Positions 52,848-63,796 of a stretch of DNA of 64,000 nucleotides are shown here, piece after piece. The number at the start of each line of letters is the position of its first letter. The first letter of the stretch is position 1. The DNA is taken from assembly GCF_017309385.1 (NCBI RefSeq), contig NZ_JAFJMJ010000001.1, forward strand, positions 62,001 to 126,000, in the 5' to 3' direction. The notes beneath the pieces were generated by a model, which was given only the letters and a program-made list of their open reading frames with translations, searched no databases and was not told the DNA's origin. The stretch comes from Amycolatopsis sp. 195334CR. GTDB taxonomy: Bacteria; Actinomycetota; Actinomycetes; Mycobacteriales; Pseudonocardiaceae. The translations under genes and the position numbers were made by a program.

Positions 52848-53690
52848 CTACAGGGTGGCGATGCCCAGCGTGGTGAGCAGGATGGCGACCGCGGGCAGGA
52901 AGTTGTTCATCTGGTGCGCCACGATGCTGCCGAGCAGCCTGCCGGTGTAGAGCCTGGCCAGCCCGATCGGCACCGAGATGACCAGCAGCAGCGTGGTCCG
53001 CAGCGGTTCGAGGTGGCTGACCGCGAACACCGCGGTGGACAGCAGGAAGGCGGCCACCCGGCCCCACTTCTCGTTGCCCCAGCTCAGCCGCTCCACCGCG
53101 CCCCAGAGCAGGCCGCGGTAGATGATCTCCTCGCAGATCGGCCCGAGCAGCCACAGGTAGAGGAACATGATCACGGCGGCGGTCACCGACATCGGCTGGT
53201 CCTCGATCAGCGCGCTGATCGCCGATGAGGCGTTCTGCTCGCCGACGATCTGCGTCCAGACGAACGCGCCGACGGTGGTGCACACCAGCCCGACCATGCC
53301 GAACTTCAGCCCGGTCTTGACGTCCGACCAGCGCCAGGACAGCCGCAGGTCGGCCAGCGGGCCGTTGCCGCGGATCCGGGTGATCAGCACGGCGGCGGTG
53401 GCGGCCACCACGGTCGGGGTGATGGTGCCGACCAGCACGTGCCCGACCGGCATCGGCTGCCCGGCGGGCACCGGGCCCAGCGCGGCGAGCACCAGCGCGG
53501 CCGAGGCCAGCAAGATCGCTTCGACCAGGAGGAAGGCGCCGAAACCCCAGCGGTGGTCCGGTGGCTTGGCCACCTCCGGTAGCGGCTCGGGGCCCTGGAC
53601 CTGCTCCCCCTCCATCGCGCTCAAGCCGTCCTCCGGTCGGTTCTTCGCAATTCGGGCAGGGTCCAAGGTTACTGGGCGCCACCGGGTCAT
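52848..53690 (-). CDS. CPBP family intramembrane metalloprotease, second of a pair
   Basis: 280 aa. A polar N-terminus is followed by about eight hydrophobic helices. The CPBP/Abi motifs are CEEIIYRGLLWGAVE (EExxxR), AVFAVSHLEPL (FxxxH) and HQMNN. Such proteins cleave membrane substrates or process prenylated peptides; the target here is unknown. The ATG at 53690 overlaps the stop of the upstream CPBP gene (ATGA). The two look like products of an old tandem duplication. Confidence 0.88.
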   Translation of the reverse strand: MTRWRPVTLDPARIAKNRPEDGLSAMEGEQVQGPEPLPEVAKPPDHRWGFGAFLLVEAILLASAALVLAALGPVPAGQPMPVGHVLVGTITPTVVAATAAVLITRIRGNGPLADLRLSWRWSDVKTGLKFGMVGLVCTTVGAFVWTQIVGEQNASSAISALIEDQPMSVTAAVIMFLYLWLLGPICEEIIYRGLLWGAVERLSWGNEKWGRVAAFLLSTAVFAVSHLEPLRTTLLLVISVPIGLARLYTGRLLGSIVAHQMNNFLPAVAILLTTLGIATL

Positions 53691-54427
53691 GACGCACCCA
53701 GGAGCAGGAGCGCGGGCGGCAGGTTGTTCGCGGCGTGCGCCACCACGCTCGAACCGGTCCGGCCGCTGAGCAACCGGGCCGCCCCGATCGCCAGCCCCTG
53801 CACGAACAACGCCAGGGTGCGGCTCGGTTCTCCGTGCAATTGGGCGAACACCGCGGCGGTCAGCGCGAGCACCGCCCACTGCGGGATGCGGTGGGCGGTC
53901 AACCCGGCCCACAGCGCGCCCCGGATCAGCACCTCTTCGGTCACCGGCGCGACGAGCACCACGATCAGCGCGGCGAGCGCGAGCCACAGCGGGTTGTCCC
54001 CGACGCCCTGGGCCAGCCCGGACAGCGGGTTGCCGGATTCGAGGTCGGTGCCGAAGACCGGCAGCAGCAGGAGGTTCGCCAGGTAACCGGCGAGCAGGGC
54101 GAACCCACCGCACGCCAGGCCGATCTTGATGTCCCGCAGCCGCGGCAGCACGCCCAGCTCGCGGAAGGACCCCCAGCGCTTCGCGGCCAGCACCGGCGCG
54201 AGGCCCAGCATCAGGTTCGGCACGAAGGCGAGCAGCAGCAGCGGACCGAGGTCCGGCATCTCCTCGGCGTCGTCGAACCCGGTGAACCGGCCGGTCAGCG
54301 CGGCGGTGAGGACCAGGTTCATCAGGTGGTACGCGCCGAACCCGGCGATGAACGCGAGCAGGCCCCAGTGGGCCCCGCGGACCAGGCCGTCACCGACCGC
54401 CGGAGGGTTTTCGTCCGCCTGAGCCAC
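53687..54427 (-). CDS. CPBP family intramembrane metalloprotease, first of a pair
   Basis: 246 aa, mostly hydrophobic helices. Motifs: VTEEVLIRGALWAGL (EExxxR), AAVFAQLHGEPS (FxxxH) and AHAANNLPPA. Coupled by ATGA to the second CPBP gene. Lies between the ffh-amidohydrolase pair and the rpsP operon, in the region that holds other membrane genes in mycobacteria. Confidence 0.88.
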   Translation of the reverse strand: MAQADENPPAVGDGLVRGAHWGLLAFIAGFGAYHLMNLVLTAALTGRFTGFDDAEEMPDLGPLLLLAFVPNLMLGLAPVLAAKRWGSFRELGVLPRLRDIKIGLACGGFALLAGYLANLLLLPVFGTDLESGNPLSGLAQGVGDNPLWLALAALIVVLVAPVTEEVLIRGALWAGLTAHRIPQWAVLALTAAVFAQLHGEPSRTLALFVQGLAIGAARLLSGRTGSSVVAHAANNLPPALLLLGAS

Positions 54428-54503
54428 CGCACCTCCGCCGCCGGAATGACCTTCGCGCCCCCACGCTAAGGGGCGGATGGCTACCGGGTGAACCCGGCCC
54501 GTC

Positions 54504-55568
54504 TCAGGAAGTGACGGTACCGCGCAGGATGATGTGCGACGGGTGGCGCAGCGCGCCGAGGTCCTCGCGCGGATCGGCGGTCAGCACCAGCAGATCGGCC
54601 GGGGCGCCGTCGGCGATGGCCGGGTGGCCGAGCCAGTCGCGCGCTGCCCACGCCCCGGCGCCGAGCGCCTCGGTGCGCGACATGCCCGCCCGGTGCAGCA
54701 GCTCGATCTCGTCGACGATCCGGCCGTGGTCGATCATGCCGCCCGCGTCGGTGCCCGCGTAGACGGCCACCCCGGCGTCCAGCGCGGCCTGCACTAGCCC
54801 GTCGACGCGGCGGTGCAGCTCACGCATGTGCGCGGCGTAGACCGGGTACTTGCCCGCGGCGTCGGCGATGCCGGGGAAGTTCTCGGTGATGTTGGCCAGG
54901 GTCGGCACGAGCGCGATACCGCGGCGCGCCATGTCGGCGAGCTGCTCGCCGGACAGCTCCGTGCCGTGTTCGAGGCAGTCGACCCCGGCGGCCAGCAGGC
55001 CCGGCAGCGCGGCGGCGCCGAACACGTGCGCGGTGACCTTGGCGCCCGCGTCGTGCGCGACCTTGACCGCCTCCGCGAGCACGTCGTCCGGCCACAGCGG
55101 CGCGAGGTCGCCGGCGGACCGGTCGATCCAGTCGCCGACGAGCTTGACCCAGCCGTCGCCGTCGGCGGCCTGCTCGGCCACCGCCTCGGGCAGCTGGTCC
55201 GGGCTGTCCAGGTCGAGGCCCAGGCCCGGCACGTACCGCTTGGGCAGCGAGAGGTGGCGGCCGCAGCGGATGAGCCGCGGCAGGTCGTCGCGCTCCTGCA
55301 ACGCCTTGGTGGGCAGCGGATCGCCGCAGTCGCGGATCAGCAGCGTGCCCGCCCGGCGGTCGGCCAGCGCGTGGGCGGCGGCCCCGTCGAGGTTCTCCGC
55401 ACCGATGCCGGGGTGGCAGTGCGCGTCGACCAGGCCCGGCACGAGGAACACGTCCTCGGCCAGGGTCCGCGCGCCCTCGACCGGCTCGTAGCTGATCCGG
55501 TCGCCGTCGATCCACAGCTCGCGGTGCTCACCCGACGGCAGCACCACGCCGCTGAGGCGGTAGGCCAT
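54504..55568 (-). CDS. Amidohydrolase family protein
   Basis: 354 aa. Metal-dependent hydrolase with the expected ligands: DAHCHPGIG (HxH-type), KVTAHVFG, DCLEHGTELS and GTDAGGMIDHG. Substrate unknown; probably a cyclic amide or nitrogen compound. The ATG abuts the ffh stop with no gap (TAGATG). Same place as Rv2915c next to ffh in mycobacteria. Confidence 0.9.
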   Translation of the reverse strand: MAYRLSGVVLPSGEHRELWIDGDRISYEPVEGARTLAEDVFLVPGLVDAHCHPGIGAENLDGAAAHALADRRAGTLLIRDCGDPLPTKALQERDDLPRLIRCGRHLSLPKRYVPGLGLDLDSPDQLPEAVAEQAADGDGWVKLVGDWIDRSAGDLAPLWPDDVLAEAVKVAHDAGAKVTAHVFGAAALPGLLAAGVDCLEHGTELSGEQLADMARRGIALVPTLANITENFPGIADAAGKYPVYAAHMRELHRRVDGLVQAALDAGVAVYAGTDAGGMIDHGRIVDEIELLHRAGMSRTEALGAGAWAARDWLGHPAIADGAPADLLVLTADPREDLGALRHPSHIILRGTVTS

Positions 55569-57128
55569 CTACTTGCCCTTGGGCAGCTTGAACTTCGACG
55601 GGTCGAAGCCGGGCGGCAGGTCGTTCAGGCTGCCACCGAGCTGCGAGAGGTCGGGCATGCCACCGGCGGGACCGGCACCCGGGAACCCACCCGGCGGCAG
55701 CGCGGGCATGCCACCGGGGAAACCGCCCTTGATCTTGGGCTGCGTGGGGCCGCGCCCCTTGCCCTTCTTCCCCTTCTTGCCCTTGCGGTTGTTCTTCCGG
55801 TTGTTCGCGCCACCGCCGCCGAAGCCGAACCGCCCGGCCATCTGCTGCATCATCTTCTTGGCGTCGTAGAACCGGTTGACCAGGTCGTTGACCTCGCGCA
55901 CGGCCACGCCGGAGCCCTTGGCGATGCGCTGGCGCCGGGAGGCGTTGATGATCTTCGGATCGGCCCGCTCGGCCGGGGTCATGCCGCGGATGATCGCCTG
56001 CAGCCGGTCCAGCGACTTGTCGTCGACCTGGGCCAGCTGGTCCTTCATCTGCCCGGCGCCGGGCAGCATGCCCAGCAGGTTGCCGATCGGGCCCATCTTG
56101 CGCACCGCGAGCATCTGCTCGAGGAAGTCCTCCAGGGTCAGCTCGCCGCTGCCCAGCTTCTGCGCGGCCTGCTCCGCCTTCTCCTGGTCGAAGGCCTGCT
56201 CGGCCTGCTCGATCAGGGTGAGCATGTCGCCCATGCCGAGGATCCGGCTGGCCATCCGGTCCGGGTGGAAGAGGTCGAAGTCCTCGAGCTTCTCGCCGTT
56301 CGACGCGAACAGGATCGGCTGGCCGGTGACCTCGCGCACGCTCAGCGCGGCACCACCGCGCGCGTCGCCGTCGAGCTTGGTGAGCACCACGCCGGTGAAG
56401 CCGACGCCGTCGCGGAAGGCCTCGGCGGTGGTCACCGCGTCCTGACCGATCATCGCGTCGACCACGAACAGCGTCTCGTCCGGCTGGACCGCGTCGCGGA
56501 TGTCGGCGGCCTGCCGCATCAGCTCCTCGTCCACACCGAGGCGGCCCGCGGTGTCGACGATCACGATGTCGTGCTGGTTGTGCCTGGCCTCGTCGATCCC
56601 GCGGCGGGCGACGTCGACCGGGTCGCCGACGCCGTTGCCCGGCTCCGGCGCGAAGGTCGGCACGCCGGCGCGCTCACCGACCACCTGCAGCTGGGTGACC
56701 GCGTTGGGGCGCTGGAGGTCGCAGGCGACCAGCATCGGCGCGTGGCCCTGCTTCTTCAGCCACAGCGCCAGCTTGCCCGCCAGCGTGGTCTTACCGGCAC
56801 CCTGCAGACCGGCGAGCATCAGCACGGTCGGCGGGTTCTTCGCCAGGTTCAGCCGCCGGGTCTCGCCACCGAGGATGGCGACCAGTTCCTCGTTGACGAT
56901 CTTGATGACCTGCTGGGCCGGGTTCAGCGCCTCGGACACCTCGGCGCCCTTGGCCCGTTCCTTGACCTTGGCGATGAACGCGCGCACCACCGGGAGCGCG
57001 ACGTCGGCCTCCAGCAGCGCGATGCGGATCTCGCGCGCGGTGGCGTCGATGTCGGCGTCGGAGAGCTTCCCCTTGCCACGCAGGTTCTGCAGGACCGAAG
57101 TGAGGCGATCGGAGAGGGTGTCGAACAC
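55569..57128 (-). CDS. ffh: Signal recognition particle protein Ffh
   Basis: 519 aa. Recognises signal sequences on the ribosome with 4.5S RNA and FtsY. NG domain: G1 GLQGAGKTTLAGKLA near residue 105, DTAGRLGVDEELM, TKLDGDARGGAALS. The Met-rich M domain (about 320-440) is followed by a Gly/Pro/Met-rich tail (GGFPGGMPALPPGGFPG). ATG start at 57128. The 268 bp upstream to ku show no gene. Confidence 0.98.
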   Translation of the reverse strand: MFDTLSDRLTSVLQNLRGKGKLSDADIDATAREIRIALLEADVALPVVRAFIAKVKERAKGAEVSEALNPAQQVIKIVNEELVAILGGETRRLNLAKNPPTVLMLAGLQGAGKTTLAGKLALWLKKQGHAPMLVACDLQRPNAVTQLQVVGERAGVPTFAPEPGNGVGDPVDVARRGIDEARHNQHDIVIVDTAGRLGVDEELMRQAADIRDAVQPDETLFVVDAMIGQDAVTTAEAFRDGVGFTGVVLTKLDGDARGGAALSVREVTGQPILFASNGEKLEDFDLFHPDRMASRILGMGDMLTLIEQAEQAFDQEKAEQAAQKLGSGELTLEDFLEQMLAVRKMGPIGNLLGMLPGAGQMKDQLAQVDDKSLDRLQAIIRGMTPAERADPKIINASRRQRIAKGSGVAVREVNDLVNRFYDAKKMMQQMAGRFGFGGGGANNRKNNRKGKKGKKGKGRGPTQPKIKGGFPGGMPALPPGGFPGAGPAGGMPDLSQLGGSLNDLPPGFDPSKFKLPKGK

Positions 57129-57396
57129 GGGTGTGCGCTCCAGCAGTCGTCGTCAGGGTGCAGGCCTGCGGGCGGACACCGCACCTGCATCCTCTTCAGG
57201 GTAGTCGACGATGACGCCCGGCCGGTCCGCTCCTCCTCCAGGCCGGCCGGGCCCCGTGCCGCGCGAGCGGGCGGCGGCCTTCGTCCGACCCCCAGTACCG
57301 GGCGATTTCCACCGTGCTCGCGCTGCGCAGAAGCCTGCCGGTCCGGCGCGGCACCCGGCAGCGGGAAGACCCCCATATCCGGGCGGGTAGTTCTAC

Positions 57397-58266
57397 TCAG
57401 TCGACGGTTTCCGTCTTCCGCTGCGCGGCTCGCTTCGCCGAGGCCGCGGCTTCGGCGGCCTTCTCCGCGGCGCCGCGAGCCCGCTCGACCGGGCTCCCGC
57501 CCTCGTGGATCTCGGCGCCGGACTGCAGCGCCGCCAGCAGCGCGGTGACCCCGGCGTTCTGCACGGCCGCCGCCGGGCGCGCCAGCTCGCCGCCCTCGGC
57601 CTTCGCGGTGATCAGCTCGTTCAGGGCGGACTGGTAGTGGTCGACGTAGTTCTCCGGTTCGAAGTCACCGGCCAGCCGGTCGATCAGGCGCGCGGCCAGC
57701 CGGACCTCGCCCACGTGCACGTCCACGTCCTCGTGCTGGAACGGGAAGTCGGGGGCGCGCACCTCGTCCGGCCAGAGCATGGTCTCCAGCAGCAGGAGCT
57801 GGTCGCGCACGCGGATCACCGCGAGCGTCTCGCGCTGGCGCAGCGCCACCTTGACCACCATCACCCGGCCCGCCTGCTGCATCGCCTCGCTGAGCAGCAC
57901 GTACGCCTTGGTCCCCGCCACCTCCGGCTCCAGGTAGTAGGTCCGGGCGAAGTAGACCGGGTCGACCTGCTCCATCGGCACGAACGACAGCACGTCGATG
58001 GAGTGCGCGGTGGCCAGCGGCAGCGAGGCGAGGTCGTCGTCGGTGAGCACCACCACGTCGCCGCCGGGCAGCGGGAACCCCTTCCCGACCTCACCCGGCG
58101 GGACCTCGGTGCCGTCGGCCTCGCAGTAGCGCCGGTGCTGGATGCGGCCGCCGTCGGTCAGGTGGACCTGGGTCAGGCCGGAGGCGCGGTCGGTGGTCGC
58201 GCTGTACGCCTTCACCGGAATGGCGTACGCGCCGAATCCGATCGTGCCTTTCCAGACAGCGCGCAT
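57397..58266 (-). CDS. ku: Non-homologous end-joining protein Ku
   Basis: 289 aa. Forms a ring on DNA double-strand ends. Landmarks: MRAVWKGTIGFGAYAIPVKA, RRYCEADGTEVPPGEVGKGF, VLSFVPMEQVDPVYFARTYY and KVALRQRETLAVIRVRDQLL. The C-terminus beyond the core is short and Ala/Lys-rich. No ligD lies beside it in this window. Ends 268 nt before ffh, with an unknown small gene upstream. Confidence 0.96.
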   Translation of the reverse strand: MRAVWKGTIGFGAYAIPVKAYSATTDRASGLTQVHLTDGGRIQHRRYCEADGTEVPPGEVGKGFPLPGGDVVVLTDDDLASLPLATAHSIDVLSFVPMEQVDPVYFARTYYLEPEVAGTKAYVLLSEAMQQAGRVMVVKVALRQRETLAVIRVRDQLLLLETMLWPDEVRAPDFPFQHEDVDVHVGEVRLAARLIDRLAGDFEPENYVDHYQSALNELITAKAEGGELARPAAAVQNAGVTALLAALQSGAEIHEGGSPVERARGAAEKAAEAAASAKRAAQRKTETVD

Positions 58267-58304
58267 GTGTTCGACTGTAAACCGGCGAAAGCGGCCCTCA
58301 CCAG

Positions 58305-58628
58305 CTACAAACGGGTGTCCTCGTCGGCTGTTTGCAGCAGTGCGCCGAGCACCGGCTCACTCTCCGCGATGGCGTCGGCGGAGTACCCGGCCGCGGTGGC
58401 GGCGGCTTCGAGCACCTCGGTCAGCGCGCCGTCGACCTGGCTGCCGCGGACCACCCCGGCCAGCCTGGTCAGCGCGAGCGAGAGCTGACGCTGCCCGCAG
58501 GCGAGGTGTTCGAGCACGTCGGCGAGCTCACCGGCGGTGCCGACCTCGGCCGATCCGGCCAGTTCGGCGGCGCAGGCCTCCAGGTGCGCGGCCACGATCG
58601 AGCCGGGAAGAACCGGTTCGCCCACCAT
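58305..58628 (-). CDS. Small helical hypothetical protein
   Basis: 107 aa, MVGEPVLPGSIVAAHLEACA ... DEDTRL. Predicted all helical (ADVLEHLACGQRQLSLALTR), of the kind of small actinobacterial proteins with no assigned role. The ATG at 58628 is chosen at the end of a long open frame that otherwise mirrors glnD. It lies between glnD and ku on the same strand. No family recognised. Confidence 0.55.
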   Translation of the reverse strand: MVGEPVLPGSIVAAHLEACAAELAGSAEVGTAGELADVLEHLACGQRQLSLALTRLAGVVRGSQVDGALTEVLEAAATAAGYSADAIAESEPVLGALLQTADEDTRL

Positions 58629-58744
58629 GCCACCCGCCTTCTCGCGTTCCGCCAGGCCACACCGACGGCGACATCCTGCCACCGCCGGTCCGGGCGGTTC
58701 GCACGACACCCCGAACGGGCAGGTCACGGTCCGGATGGCCGCCG

Positions 58745-61057
58745 TCAGCTCGCCGCGGCGAGCACCGCCTGCTCGATCCGGTCCCGCCACTCGCGGTCGA
58801 GCCTGCCGTGCCGCGGCGCGATGGCGAACGAGTCGACCACCGCCGCGCCCAGCGTGGCGACCTTGGCCCAGCGCACCTCCGCCTCGCACCGCCGCAACGC
58901 GCCCGCGACGTGGTAGAGCAGGCCGATCCGGTCGGTGGCGCGCAGTTCGAGCACCACCGTGGTGGACCCGCTGGTCTCGTCGTCGAACCAGAGCACCTTG
59001 GGGCCGCTGGCTTCCACCGGCGCCCCCGCGTAGTCCCGTTCCTTCGCGGCGAGCTTCTGCGTCAACGGCAACGCCCCGCCCAGCGCCCTGGCGAACTGCT
59101 CCCGCAACAACGTGACGTCGGGCAGCGAGCCGAACTTGGGCGACGCGGTGAACACGCCGACGCGGCCGCCGTTGTGCCCGTGCAGCATCGCCGTGTGCAC
59201 CTCCAGCGAGTGCAGCGCGAGCACGCCCGCGGCCGGGGCGAGCAGTTCCGACTGGGTCGGCGCGGCGAGCACCACGGTGGCCACCTTGCCCTCGGACGAG
59301 ATGTGCACCTGCGGCTGGCCGGTGACCGTCGCGGTCCGCACCAGTTCGCGCTGCGCGGCGTCCAGCGGCTCGGGGGAGCCGAGCACCTTGCCCTGCAAGG
59401 CTTCCCGGCACCGGCCGGCGAGCTGGGCGATCAGCGCCGCCTTCCACTCCGACCACACCCCGGGACCGGTGGCCAGCGAGTCGGCCTTCGCCAGCGCCTG
59501 CAGCAGGTCCACCAGCAGCGGGTCGCTGTCCAGGGTTTTCACCACGCGCTGCACGGTGGCCGGCTCGCTGATGTCGCGGCGGGTGGCGGTGTCCGGCAGC
59601 AGCAGGTGGTGGTGCACCATCGCCGCGACCACGCGCGCGTCCACTTCGGACAGTCCGATCCTGGCGGCCACCTGAGCGGCGATCTTGGCGCCCAGTTCGG
59701 AGTGGTCGGTCGCGCGCCCCTTGCCGATGTCGTGCAGCAAGGCGCCCAGCAGGAGCAGGTCCGGCCGGGACACCGTGGTGGTCAGCTTCGACGCCTCGAT
59801 GCAGGCCTGCACCAGGTGCCGATCGACGGTCCACGAGTGCACGGGTTCGCGCGGCGGCAGGTCCCGCACCGCACCCCACTCCGGGAACAACCGCGCCCAC
59901 AACCCCGTGCGGTCCAACGCTTCGACGGCGTCCAGCAGGCCTTCGCCCGCGCCGAGCAGTTCGGTGAGCGCGTCACGGGCACCGGCGGGCCACGGCGCGC
60001 GGAGTTCCGGCGCGGAGTCCGCGAGCGTGCGCAACGTGCCCTGCGCGATCGGCTGCCCGGTTCGCGCGGAAGCCGCCGCCACGCGCAGCAGCAGTGCCGG
60101 GTCGCGGGCCGGAACCGCGTCCCTGGCCAGGGAAACCTCGTTGCCGTGCAACACCACGCCGTCGTCCAGCGGGGTCCGCGACGGCCGTCGGCCGAACCGC
60201 GTGCGCGGGGTGACCTCGACCGCGCGCAACACCGTGTCCACCGCGTAGCTGACCGCCCGCCCGGCGCCGGAAAGCTTGCGCGCCAAGGTGAACCGGTCGC
60301 CGAAGCCGAGTTCCGCGGCCACCGCCTCGGCGTCCGGCGGGCTCAGCACGTCCCGATCGCGGCGGAGTTCGCGCCGCAACTCGGTGCGGACGTCGAGCAG
60401 GAGTTCCTTGGCCGCGACCAGTTCCTCACCGGGCCGGTCCGCCAACTGCGCGGCGGCGAAGGCGTCGAGCAGGCCGAGGTCCCGCAGCCCGCCGCGCCCG
60501 TGCTTGAGATCGGGTGCCGCAGACTGGGCGATCTCGCCGCTGCGCTTCCAGCGCTGCCGCGCCGAGGAAGCCAGCTCCGCCAAGCGCTTGCGCGCCGTCC
60601 GCCGCCAGTTCTCCCTGGCCGCCGACGCCAGTCGCGCGGCCAGTTCCTGATCACCGGCGAGGTGCCGGGCGTCGAGCAGGCCGACCGCGGTGCGCAGGTC
60701 CTCCGCGGCCACCTTCAACGCTTCACCGGGGGTGCGCACGGAGTGGTCGAGACCGACCCGCGCGTCCCACAGCGGGTACCAGAGCGCGTCGGCGATCTCG
60801 CCGACACCGGCGTTGCCGTTGTGCACCAGCACCAGGTCCAGATCCGAGAACGGCACCAGCTCCCGGCGGCCGAGCCCGCCGACGGCGACCAGCGCGACAC
60901 CCGGAACCGCGGTGTCCACGCCGGCCGCCGTGGCGGCTTTGCTCAGCCAGAACTCGTAGAGATCCACCAACGCCGCTCGGAGGGCCGCCGCGCCCAACCG
61001 CCCGTGGCGGCCCTCCAGCAGCTTCGTCGCCGCTTCAACCAACTCCCCGGCTTCCAC
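58745..61057 (-). CDS. glnD: PII uridylyltransferase GlnD (adenylylates PII in actinobacteria)
   Basis: 770 aa. Modifies PII on Tyr51 in response to nitrogen status. N-terminal nucleotidyltransferase with VGGLGRRELVPFSDLDLVLV (Gly-rich motif and DxD), a central HD hydrolase domain with LLGALLHDIGKGRATDHSEL, and two C-terminal ACT domains (about 590-660 and 690-765). In Streptomyces and Corynebacterium the homologue adenylylates GlnK. It lies 3 nt after glnB at the end of the amt-glnB-glnD operon. Confidence 0.96.
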   Translation of the reverse strand: MEAGELVEAATKLLEGRHGRLGAAALRAALVDLYEFWLSKAATAAGVDTAVPGVALVAVGGLGRRELVPFSDLDLVLVHNGNAGVGEIADALWYPLWDARVGLDHSVRTPGEALKVAAEDLRTAVGLLDARHLAGDQELAARLASAARENWRRTARKRLAELASSARQRWKRSGEIAQSAAPDLKHGRGGLRDLGLLDAFAAAQLADRPGEELVAAKELLLDVRTELRRELRRDRDVLSPPDAEAVAAELGFGDRFTLARKLSGAGRAVSYAVDTVLRAVEVTPRTRFGRRPSRTPLDDGVVLHGNEVSLARDAVPARDPALLLRVAAASARTGQPIAQGTLRTLADSAPELRAPWPAGARDALTELLGAGEGLLDAVEALDRTGLWARLFPEWGAVRDLPPREPVHSWTVDRHLVQACIEASKLTTTVSRPDLLLLGALLHDIGKGRATDHSELGAKIAAQVAARIGLSEVDARVVAAMVHHHLLLPDTATRRDISEPATVQRVVKTLDSDPLLVDLLQALAKADSLATGPGVWSEWKAALIAQLAGRCREALQGKVLGSPEPLDAAQRELVRTATVTGQPQVHISSEGKVATVVLAAPTQSELLAPAAGVLALHSLEVHTAMLHGHNGGRVGVFTASPKFGSLPDVTLLREQFARALGGALPLTQKLAAKERDYAGAPVEASGPKVLWFDDETSGSTTVVLELRATDRIGLLYHVAGALRRCEAEVRWAKVATLGAAVVDSFAIAPRHGRLDREWRDRIEQAVLAAAS

Positions 61058-61060
61058 GGT

Positions 61061-62727
<1,667 letters not shown>

Positions 62728-62838
62728 GCTTCCTCCTCGAGAAGATTGCCGATTCGCAATTGCGGCAAATCATGGGAAAGCCGTGTTGCACGGGATGACC
62801 AGGGACGTTTCGGGTCTGTGAACCCGGGTGCGCCCTTT

Positions 62839-62854
62839 GTTACGGGTACGTTTC
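62839..62854 (-). promoter_or_regulatory. GlnR-like operator upstream of amt
   Basis: On the minus strand this reads GAAAC-GTACCC-GTAAC, the b-site and a-site of the actinobacterial GlnR box (gTnAC-n6-GaAAC units) with the right 6-bp spacer. It lies 112 bp upstream of the amt start. A symmetric ccgtttc-c-gaaacgg element lies further upstream near 62876-62890. GlnR control of amt-glnB-glnD is well known in actinobacteria; this exact site is inferred. Confidence 0.5.
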
Positions 62855-62952
62855 CCCCCACCCGGCGGATGATGTCCGTTTCCGAAACGGAACCGTTATG
62901 ACCCGAGGTCAGCCAGGGCGGGGGCGCGGTACTCCGAAGGAAGTAACGCCAT

Positions 62953-63732
62953 TCAACCGCGTTCGATGACCGCGTCGAGGATTTGGGGGGTGTGGGTCCA
63001 CAGGATCGAGCCGCCGCCGTCCGGAACGAGGTGGCGGGTAGCGCCTGGGATTCGCCGGGCCAGGCTCTCCCCCAGATCAGGTGAGTGCACCGGGCTCGTG
63101 TCGTGCGCGCCGTAGAAGAGGGTGACCGGGACGCGGATGTCTTCCACGGCGAACGGCCACGGCCGAAGCGCCAGCACCAGGTCCCGCGCGTACCCGGCCC
63201 CGCCCCGCCGGAAGCCGTCCGCCAGGGCCGAGCGGTAGGCCCGCGCGAAAGCCGGTTCCGTGTAGACCGCCAGATCGACCGGCGAGCTCATGCCCGCGAT
63301 CAGCTCCCACATCGTCGCCGCGTCGGCGGTGGCGGCGAAGGAGGCCTCGAACCCCGCCGGGTCCGCGTCCACGGCACGGATCAACCGAGCGACGTCCGGG
63401 TCCAGCGCGTCCCCGAACGACCTCAGCTCGTCCTGACCCGACACGACCACCAGCGACGTGCACAACCCCGCCGCCGCGCACGCGAGGCCGAAGGGCGCGC
63501 CCTGCGAGAACGCCACGATCGGACACGACGGCAACCCCAGCGCACGCACGTCCTCGACCCACGTGTCCAGCGTGCGGTCCGGCGCCCCCGGCCACGGCCG
63601 TTCGACCGAGATCAGCCGGATCCCCCGCGACGCCACCAGATCCGTGCCGAACCCGAAACCGCACCCCATCGCCGCGCCGGAGAAGAACAGCACGGGCCGC
63701 CCCTCCCCCCATTCCGCCGTGTCGAGTCCCAT
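62953..63732 (-). CDS. Alpha/beta hydrolase
   Basis: 259 aa. The nucleophile elbow is FSQGAPFG (GxSxG-type with Ser replaced context F-S-Q-G), the acid is likely in YGAHDTSPVHS, and the cap region spans about 110-190. At the usual catalytic His position the sequence is VPDGGGSILW, with no Gly-His, although WTH follows closely, so activity is uncertain. ATG 63732 is chosen because the protein then begins at the fold. Divergent from the rRNA methyltransferase gene. Substrate unknown. Confidence 0.75.
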   Translation of the reverse strand: MGLDTAEWGEGRPVLFFSGAAMGCGFGFGTDLVASRGIRLISVERPWPGAPDRTLDTWVEDVRALGLPSCPIVAFSQGAPFGLACAAAGLCTSLVVVSGQDELRSFGDALDPDVARLIRAVDADPAGFEASFAATADAATMWELIAGMSSPVDLAVYTEPAFARAYRSALADGFRRGGAGYARDLVLALRPWPFAVEDIRVPVTLFYGAHDTSPVHSPDLGESLARRIPGATRHLVPDGGGSILWTHTPQILDAVIERG

Positions 63733-63796
63733 GCGGTGATCGTCGGGCCGGGGGTGGCGCGGGGCAACCGGATTACGCCCGTGGTCGAATGGGGCC

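Noticed and set aside
54813..57548. 911-codon open frame antisense to the amidohydrolase and ffh
   Set aside because: Both minus-strand proteins have full motif sets; the antisense frame is a codon-bias shadow.
58629..59900. Upstream extension of the small gene at 58305 through part of glnD
   Set aside because: Within glnD the other frame carries the NTase, HD and ACT motifs; only the last 107 codons beyond glnD look like a separate gene.
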